In this document: piece after piece, positions 5,988 to 10,626 of the stretch | Layout of the letters: each line of letters opens with the position of its first letter | Position numbering within the stretch: position 1 is the stretch's first letter | Assembly (NCBI GenBank): GCA_016870425.1 | Contig: VGBQ01000082.1 | Coordinates: 1 to 10,626 of the forward strand | Length of the DNA: 10,626 nucleotides | Source of the DNA: Actinomycetota bacterium | Lineage (GTDB): Bacteria; Actinomycetota; Actinomycetes; S36-B12 | Reading direction: 5' to 3' | The notes under the pieces: generated by a model | The model's database searches: none | What the model saw: the letters and a program-made list of their open reading frames with translations, nothing else | What the model was told of the DNA's origin: nothing | Translations under genes and position numbers: made by a program

Positions 5988-6854
5988 AGGACATCCGGCT
6001 ATCCGCCGCATGTGAATCGCTACTTCGACCGAGAGGCCTTTGGCCGGGAACTTCGTGGACAGCGGGAATCGCTAGGGCTGTCCACAAGGGACGTTGCAGG
6101 TCGAGCACAGGTGTCTCAGTCGTACGTGGTCGCACTCGAAGGATCCCGCTCGTCGCGCGATGAGCGGGGCCCGAGCCCCACCGTCGATGTCGTGCTGCGA
6201 CTTGCTGCTGCCCTTCAACTTGAACCCACGGCGCTGGTTGCTCGCGCAGTCCGCGAAAGCGGTCCGCACATCTTGTGCGTCGCTGAGGACAGCGCAGAGT
6301 CGCTCTTGACATCGCTCTTCGCCACCATCGACGACGTCGATACCTGGGTGACAGCCGGTGAGCGCTGCGACCCGATGGGCCGCCATGAGCACCTATCGCT
6401 CCATGCCGGCCATGCGTCGGCTTTCGACGCCCAGGCAGTCGCCCTGGCCATTGAAGAGGAGCTACTCGGGCTTGGCACGACGATTGAGGGTCGGCGTCTT
6501 GCCATGGTCTTCTCCGAGTCTGAATCCATTCTTACGGAGGCGACCGACGCGATTCTTGCGATCGAGCACGACTGGTCACGCATGGTCAGCAATGCTGTGT
6601 GGACGGCGGGCGCTCATCCCGCCTGGAACGTCTGCGTCTACGAACTTGCCGCCATTCAGCAGATGACCGATCCGCTGGGCGCCTGTCTCGACCTCATACG
6701 CACACATGACGCCGTATGGACCGCCCGTGGCGACGCTCTCGAGACACAGGACGGCGGCCAATTTCGGCTACTGCAACACCTGCGACCCGCTGGCATGGCT
6801 CGCCGTCAATGGCACGAGCAGTGCGAGAGGGCGTTGGCGCACCAATCCGCGTAA
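5982..6854 (+). CDS. XRE-family helix-turn-helix regulator with unassigned C-terminal domain
   Basis: 290 residues. An XRE/Cro-C1 HTH spans about 18-88: FGRELRGQRESLGLSTRDVAG, then the recognition helix VSQSYVVALEG (44-54), then PSPTVDVVLRLAAALQLEPTAL. The remaining 200 residues or so (from GPHILCVAEDSAESL) form a soluble, mixed alpha/beta region that I do not recognise. It has several Cys, His and Trp residues and could be a ligand-sensing domain. It is not the ScfR/RamB or ImmA/IrrE type as far as I can see. The ATG at 5982 is chosen because a promoter and a perfect inverted repeat end on it. The next gene starts 19 nt after the stop with its own ribosome site, so the two form an operon. 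G+C is low for the region (33 of 60 in the row from 6481) with codons such as ATT and CTT, suggesting acquisition. The regulated ligand is unknown. Confidence 0.88.
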   Translation: MVRTSGYPPHVNRYFDREAFGRELRGQRESLGLSTRDVAGRAQVSQSYVVALEGSRSSRDERGPSPTVDVVLRLAAALQLEPTALVARAVRESGPHILCVAEDSAESLLTSLFATIDDVDTWVTAGERCDPMGRHEHLSLHAGHASAFDAQAVALAIEEELLGLGTTIEGRRLAMVFSESESILTEATDAILAIEHDWSRMVSNAVWTAGAHPAWNVCVYELAAIQQMTDPLGACLDLIRTHDAVWTARGDALETQDGGQFRLLQHLRPAGMARRQWHEQCERALAHQSA

Positions 6855-6873
6855 TGATCAAGAGGAGAGAGTC

Positions 6874-8037
6874 ATGAGCGCTTCGATTCACTCGGATACA
6901 AAGGACACGATACGTGTAGGGGCCCGGCGATTCGAGCAATCCCCCTACTACGACTTCTATGCAAATGACGACACAGTGCTCGGCGTGGTGGCTGGTCGGT
7001 ACTACACCGTCTTCAACGGCGAAGACCCTCTTGAGACCTATTGGACACTCCGACGCAAGGTGGTGCTGTACGACGTGCCGGAGAAGCCCTGGCAGATCGA
7101 GGGCCCCGACGTGGTTCCATTTCTGGAGCGAGTGTTCGCACGGCGCATTGGCAATCTTCCCGAGGGGCGAGGCCGCTATGCCATCGCCTGCGCACCGAAC
7201 GGCGGCACGTTCATGGACGGCATCCTGTTCAACCTCAGCAAGAACCGCTACTGGTACGTGCAGCCTGACGGCTGGCTCGAGTCGTGGCTAGTGGCGTTGA
7301 GCGAAGGGTTCGACGTGCACGTAAGCGACCCGAGATCCCGCGTGCTCCAGATTCAAGGGCCTTCAGCGCTGAATGTGATGACTGACCTGACGGCTGGGGC
7401 TATCGATGAATCGATGAAATACTTCCAGTCCGGTTTCTACGACATCGGCGGCCAGCGGCTCTACGTGTCTCGGACCGGTTGGACCGGGGAACTGGGATTC
7501 GAGATCTATTCCGAGGGAGGATCGACGGACCATGCCAGCCTGTGGGCCGACATCATGTCCGCGGGAAACCCTCATGGCATGGTCTACGGCAGCATGGCGT
7601 CGATGGAGACGCGGCGCATAGAGGCCGGAATCCTTGACAACCTTACGGACTTTGACCTGACCATGAACCCTTTCGAGGCCGGCCTCGGTGCCTTCATCGA
7701 CCTTGACAAGGAAGGTTTCATCGGACGACCCGCCCTCCTCACGGCGAACCGCCGGCCCTTGTTGCTTGGGATCACCTGCGCGCGCGCGGTCCCCGAATAT
7801 CTCGGGACGGTGCTTGACGACGAAACGCCCGTGGGCCGCGTCACCGCTGCTGCTTGGTCACCGACCCTCGGGTGTGGCATCGCCTATGTGCGCTTCGGAT
7901 CGACGTCCGATTGGGTCGGCCGAACCTTGACGGTTTCCACGGAGGAGGGCGGCCAAGAATCGTGCACCGTGGTGACCCTGCCCTTCTTCGATCGAGAGAA
8001 GCGGATTCCTCGGGGCCTTCCCGAATCGGCTCCCTAG
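6874..8037 (+). CDS. GcvT/DmdA-like folate-dependent methyl- or aminomethyltransferase
   Basis: 387 residues. The GcvT-fold folate-binding domain contains DPLETYWTLRRKVVLYDV (51-68), IEGPDVVPFLERV (75-87), NGGTFMDGILF (109-119), LQIQGPSALNVM (158-169), SRTGWTGELGFEIY (199-212) with the folate-site TGE, and METRRIEAG (244-252). The C-terminal barrel carries GRPALL and a closing PVGRVTAAAWSPTLGCGIAYVR. The N-terminal SPYYDFY lead resembles DMSP demethylase DmdA and related O-/S-demethylases more than GcvT itself. At the place of the GcvT catalytic Asp (first Asp of IDDLIV) there is Met114, followed by Asp115. No gcvH or gcvP is nearby. A tetrahydrofolate-linked demethylase of an unknown small molecule is the likeliest role. 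AGGAGA (6863-6868) supports the ATG at 6874. Hand count of the row from 7381 is 30 of 60 G+C, clearly below the flanking genes. It is cotranscribed with the XRE regulator. Confidence 0.85.
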   Translation: MSASIHSDTKDTIRVGARRFEQSPYYDFYANDDTVLGVVAGRYYTVFNGEDPLETYWTLRRKVVLYDVPEKPWQIEGPDVVPFLERVFARRIGNLPEGRGRYAIACAPNGGTFMDGILFNLSKNRYWYVQPDGWLESWLVALSEGFDVHVSDPRSRVLQIQGPSALNVMTDLTAGAIDESMKYFQSGFYDIGGQRLYVSRTGWTGELGFEIYSEGGSTDHASLWADIMSAGNPHGMVYGSMASMETRRIEAGILDNLTDFDLTMNPFEAGLGAFIDLDKEGFIGRPALLTANRRPLLLGITCARAVPEYLGTVLDDETPVGRVTAAAWSPTLGCGIAYVRFGSTSDWVGRTLTVSTEEGGQESCTVVTLPFFDREKRIPRGLPESAP

Positions 8038-8095
8038 AGCCCGCCTCTGCCCTCCGTCCCACTAGCATGAACGAACGTTAACCCCGGGAGCGGAC

Positions 8096-9433
8096 ATGGA
8101 TCAGATTCGCGACGCCATCGTGTCGGGCAGTGCCGCGCCCGGTGACTTCGCGTCGATGCCGATTCCTGAGTCCTATCGAGCGCTGACCGTGCACAAGGAC
8201 GAGCAGGAGATGTTCGCTGGCATGGCCGCGAGCGACAAGGACCCGCGACGCGCCTTGCACGTCGACCATGTTGCGCTGCCCGCACTCGGTCCCGGCGAGG
8301 CACTCATTGCGGTGATGGCCAGCTCCATCAACTACAACACCGTGTGGACCTCGATCTTCGAGCCCGTGTCGACGTTCGGCTTCCTCGAGAGGTACGGCCG
8401 CACCAACGCGATGGCCAAACGCCATGACCTGCCGTACCACGTCATCGGCTCCGATGCCTCGGGCGTGGTGCTGCGCGTGGGTCCGGGTGTCAATGCCTGG
8501 AAGCCAGGCGACGAGGTCGTGGCCCACTGCCTCTCAGTCGAGCTCGAGAGCCCGTTGGGTCATAACGACACGATGCTGGACCCCGAGCAGCGCATCTGGG
8601 GCTTCGAGACCAACTTCGGAGGCCTCGCCGAGATCGCGCTGGTGAAGTCCAACCAGCTCCTGCCCAAGCCGGCCCATCTCACCTGGGAGGAGGCCGCGGC
8701 GCCCGGACTGGTCAACTCCACCGCGTACCGCCAGCTCGTCTCTCGCAATGGCGCGGGCATGAAGCAAGGCGACATCGTGCTCATTTGGGGCGCGACGGGC
8801 GGCCTGGGCTCCTATGCCACGCAATACGCCATCAATGGCGGTGCCATCCCCGTCTGCGTCGTGTCGAGCGAGGACAAGGCCGACCTCTGCCGGGCGATGG
8901 GCGCCGAACTCATCATCGACCGCAAGGCTGAGGGCTACCGCTTCTGGAAGGACGAGCACACCCAAGATCCCAAGGAGTGGCAGCGCCTGGGCAAGCGTAT
9001 CCGCGAGCTCACGGGCGGCGAGGATGTCGACATCGTCTTCGAGCACCCCGGGCGCGAGACCTTCGGAGCGAGCGTCTACGTCACGCGCAAGGGCGGCACG
9101 ATCACCACCTGCGCATCCACCTCTGGCTTCATGCATGAGTACGACAACCGCTACCTGTGGATGAACCTCAAGAGCATCGTCGGCTCGCACTTCGCGAACT
9201 ACCGCGAGGCCTACGAGGCGAATCGCCTCATCTCGCGCGGGCTCATCCACCCCACCCTCTCCCAGACCTTCCCCCTGCAGGAAGCCGGACAGGCCACCTA
9301 CGAGGTCCACCGCAATGCCCACCAGGGCAAGGTGGGCGTGCTCTGCCTCGCACCCGAGGAGGGCCTCGGGGTCCGTGACGGGGAGATGCGCAAGCGACTG
9401 CTCCCTGAGATCACGCGTTTCGCCGGGGCTTGA
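8096..9433 (+). CDS. ccr: Crotonyl-CoA carboxylase/reductase
   Basis: Reductively carboxylates crotonyl-CoA to (2S)-ethylmalonyl-CoA with NADPH and CO2. This is the key step of the ethylmalonyl-CoA pathway and a source of polyketide extender units. 445 residues, full length for the family, with an MDR (GroES-like plus Rossmann) architecture. The CO2-binding residues reported for the Kitasatospora setae enzyme, Asn81, Phe170, Glu171 and His365, occur here at the same numbers: SINYNTVW, WGFETNFGG, VGSHFANY. The nucleotide-binding motif is WGATGGLGSYATQ (231-243), with the family motif FEHPGRETFGAS (315-326). The ATG at 8096 has GGGAG 5 nt upstream. In the 58-base gap, TAGCAT (8063-8068) fits a -10, and overlapping AACGTT and GTTAAC palindromes (8074-8082) could be an operator, but no -35 is visible. 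Ethylmalonyl-CoA mutase and methylsuccinyl-CoA dehydrogenase are not in the window. Confidence 0.98.
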   Translation: MDQIRDAIVSGSAAPGDFASMPIPESYRALTVHKDEQEMFAGMAASDKDPRRALHVDHVALPALGPGEALIAVMASSINYNTVWTSIFEPVSTFGFLERYGRTNAMAKRHDLPYHVIGSDASGVVLRVGPGVNAWKPGDEVVAHCLSVELESPLGHNDTMLDPEQRIWGFETNFGGLAEIALVKSNQLLPKPAHLTWEEAAAPGLVNSTAYRQLVSRNGAGMKQGDIVLIWGATGGLGSYATQYAINGGAIPVCVVSSEDKADLCRAMGAELIIDRKAEGYRFWKDEHTQDPKEWQRLGKRIRELTGGEDVDIVFEHPGRETFGASVYVTRKGGTITTCASTSGFMHEYDNRYLWMNLKSIVGSHFANYREAYEANRLISRGLIHPTLSQTFPLQEAGQATYEVHRNAHQGKVGVLCLAPEEGLGVRDGEMRKRLLPEITRFAGA

Positions 9434-9506
9434 GGTCCAGGGCCTGCGTACGATGACCGGGGCGCGCAGGAGGCCGCCCCGCAGCGACGCGGAAGGGGCG
9501 ACGACG

Positions 9507-10626
9507 GTGGCCACAGGCCAGATCACCGACCGCCAGCCCTGGCACCTCGACCGCGGTCGCCGGGCCGGGGAGATGGGCTACCTGCCCGGTCTCGACGGTG
9601 TCCGCGCGCTGGCTGTCCTAGGAGTCCTGCTCTACCACGGTGACCTCACCTGGATGCGCGGTGGCTTCCTGGGCGTCGATGTCTTCTTCGTGCTCTCCGG
9701 CTTCCTGATCACGACCCTGATCGTCGAGGAGTATTCGCGTTCCGGCCGCATCGACTTCAAGCGGTTCTACCTCGCTCGCGCGCGCCGACTGCTACCAGCA
9801 CTGCTGCTGATGCTGGTCATCGTCGGCATGCTGGCGGCGTTCGTCTACCGCGAATCCGCCGCCACCTTCCGTGCTGACGCCCTCGCGTCCCTGTTCTACG
9901 TCACCAACTGGTGGTTCATCTTCTCCGATGCGTCGTACTTCGAAGCGATCGGCAGGCCCCCCTTCCTCCAGCACCTGTGGTCGCTCGCAGTCGAGGAGCA
10001 GTTCTACCTGCTGTGGCCGGCGCTGGTGCTCATCCTGCTGCGGTGGCGTGGACGCCGCGCGGTCTTCTACGTCGCCCTTGGCGCCGCGTTGGCGTCCACT
10101 CTCTGGATGGCGTTCCTCGCCATCAGCAACGGCTACCCGCAGGAGGCCGACCCCAGTCGTGCCTACTTCGGCTCCGACAGCCACATCATGGGCTTGCTTC
10201 TGGGTGCCGCGCTCGCCATGGTCTGGCGCCCCGGGCGGCTGTCCACGCGACTGACTGCCGGTGCCAAGGCCGTCATCACCGCCATTGGAATCTTGGCCCT
10301 GCTCGGCGTCGCATACTTCTTCCTCTTCGTCGGCGAGTACTCCAACTTCCTCTACCGCGGCGGATTCCTCGTCCTGTCAGCGATCGTGTGCGTGCTCATC
10401 GCAGCGGCGAGCCACCCCGGTGCACCCTTCGGACGCATGATCGGCTCGCAGCCGTGGAGATACATCGGCCAGCGCTCCTACGGGCTATACCTCTACCACT
10501 GGCCCATCTACGTGATCACCCGTCCCGAGCTCGACATCCCTCTCGACGGGCCGGCGTTGCTCGCCCTGCGGCTCGGCCTCACCTTCGCGGTCGCGGAACT
10601 GTCCTACCGCTACGTCGAGATTCCCA
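9507..10626 (+). CDS. OafA/YrhL-type membrane acyltransferase (acyltransferase family 3), 3' truncated
   Basis: The open frame runs to the window end, giving 373 residues from the chosen GTG. After a basic cytosolic N-terminus it shows the acyltransferase-3 signature: LPGLDGVRALAVLGVLLYH with the conserved His44, then RGGFLGVDVFFVLSGFLIT (51-69), FYLARARRLLPAL (87-99) and SLAVEEQFYLLWP. About eight or more hydrophobic spans follow, and SYGLYLYHWPIYV lies near the end. Family members transfer acyl groups, usually acetyl, to cell-surface sugars, lipids or peptidoglycan from the cytoplasmic membrane. The target here is unknown, and any C-terminal SGNH domain would be outside the window. The GTG at 9507 has GGAAGG 10 nt upstream. 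An in-frame ATG at 9453 would add 18 basic residues but has no good ribosome site. No functional link to ccr is evident. Confidence 0.93.
   Translation, partial: MATGQITDRQPWHLDRGRRAGEMGYLPGLDGVRALAVLGVLLYHGDLTWMRGGFLGVDVFFVLSGFLITTLIVEEYSRSGRIDFKRFYLARARRLLPALLLMLVIVGMLAAFVYRESAATFRADALASLFYVTNWWFIFSDASYFEAIGRPPFLQHLWSLAVEEQFYLLWPALVLILLRWRGRRAVFYVALGAALASTLWMAFLAISNGYPQEADPSRAYFGSDSHIMGLLLGAALAMVWRPGRLSTRLTAGAKAVITAIGILALLGVAYFFLFVGEYSNFLYRGGFLVLSAIVCVLIAAASHPGAPFGRMIGSQPWRYIGQRSYGLYLYHWPIYVITRPELDIPLDGPALLALRLGLTFAVAELSYRYVEIP

Noticed and set aside
5340..6011. Upstream extension of the thiolase reading frame to 6011
   Set aside because: It is antisense to the epimerase gene, shows no thiolase similarity, and the ATG at 5339 has a GGAGG site and the conserved family N-terminus.
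6706..6873. Upstream extension of the GcvT-like frame inside the XRE gene
   Set aside because: It overlaps the end of the regulator in another frame; the ATG at 6874 has a strong ribosome site and the extension has no family similarity.
8063..8082. Promoter and operator for ccr
   Set aside because: TAGCAT and the AACGTT/GTTAAC palindromes are suggestive, but there is no -35 and short palindromes are common by chance, so this is only noted in the ccr entry.
9430..9454. TTGAGG and TACGAT as a promoter for the acyltransferase gene
   Set aside because: The spacer would be only 13 bases, too short for a sigma-70-type promoter.
8534..9526. Long minus-strand open frame opposite ccr
   Set aside because: It is a shadow of ccr, whose catalytic residues are fully conserved on the plus strand; no recognisable domain.

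Overview
The window is dense, high-G+C DNA with mostly GTG/ATG starts, purine-rich ribosome sites and actinobacterial gene content (crotonyl-CoA carboxylase/reductase, MeaB, actinobacterial-type methylmalonyl-CoA epimerase, a thioredoxin-TPR protein beside glgB). It most likely comes from an actinomycete-type chromosome. I cannot name the genus. No rRNA, tRNA or CRISPR was seen, and no gap without a gene exceeds 300 bases.

Layout. (1) 1-1050, plus strand: the C-terminal half of glycogen branching enzyme GlgB, cut by the window edge. (2) 1068-2298: one minus-strand gene for an AbiEi-like winged-helix plus DUF559 (Vsr-like PD-(D/E)XK nuclease fold) protein, with a long palindrome on each side. 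The two palindromes have 26-bp stems, 12-nt loops and almost the same sequence, and they differ by a compensated base pair. This unit sits between the convergent ends of glgB and the thioredoxin gene and is the most interesting feature of the window. (3) 2305-5339, minus strand: a tight operon of acetyl-CoA acetyltransferase, MeaB GTPase and thioredoxin-TPR protein, read in that order. (4) 5406-5852, plus strand: methylmalonyl-CoA epimerase, divergent from the thiolase. (5) 5948-8037, plus strand: a two-gene cassette of lower G+C. It encodes an XRE-type regulator with an unassigned C-terminal domain and a GcvT/DmdA-like folate-dependent enzyme. Its promoter overlaps a perfect 13-bp inverted repeat that runs into the start codon, so the message is probably leaderless and may be autoregulated. 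(6) 8096-9433, plus strand: crotonyl-CoA carboxylase/reductase. (7) From 9507 to the window end: an OafA-type membrane acyltransferase, 3' truncated.

How the genes work together. Thiolase (acetoacetyl-CoA formation), Ccr (crotonyl-CoA to ethylmalonyl-CoA), the epimerase (ethylmalonyl-/methylmalonyl-CoA isomers) and MeaB (guardian of B12-dependent acyl-CoA mutases) are all parts of the ethylmalonyl-CoA and methylmalonyl-CoA routes. These serve C2 assimilation, propionyl-CoA handling and extender-unit supply. The mutases themselves are not in view. The XRE/GcvT-like pair interrupts this metabolic block and the DUF559 unit separates it from glgB. Both look like insertions into an otherwise conserved actinobacterial neighbourhood.
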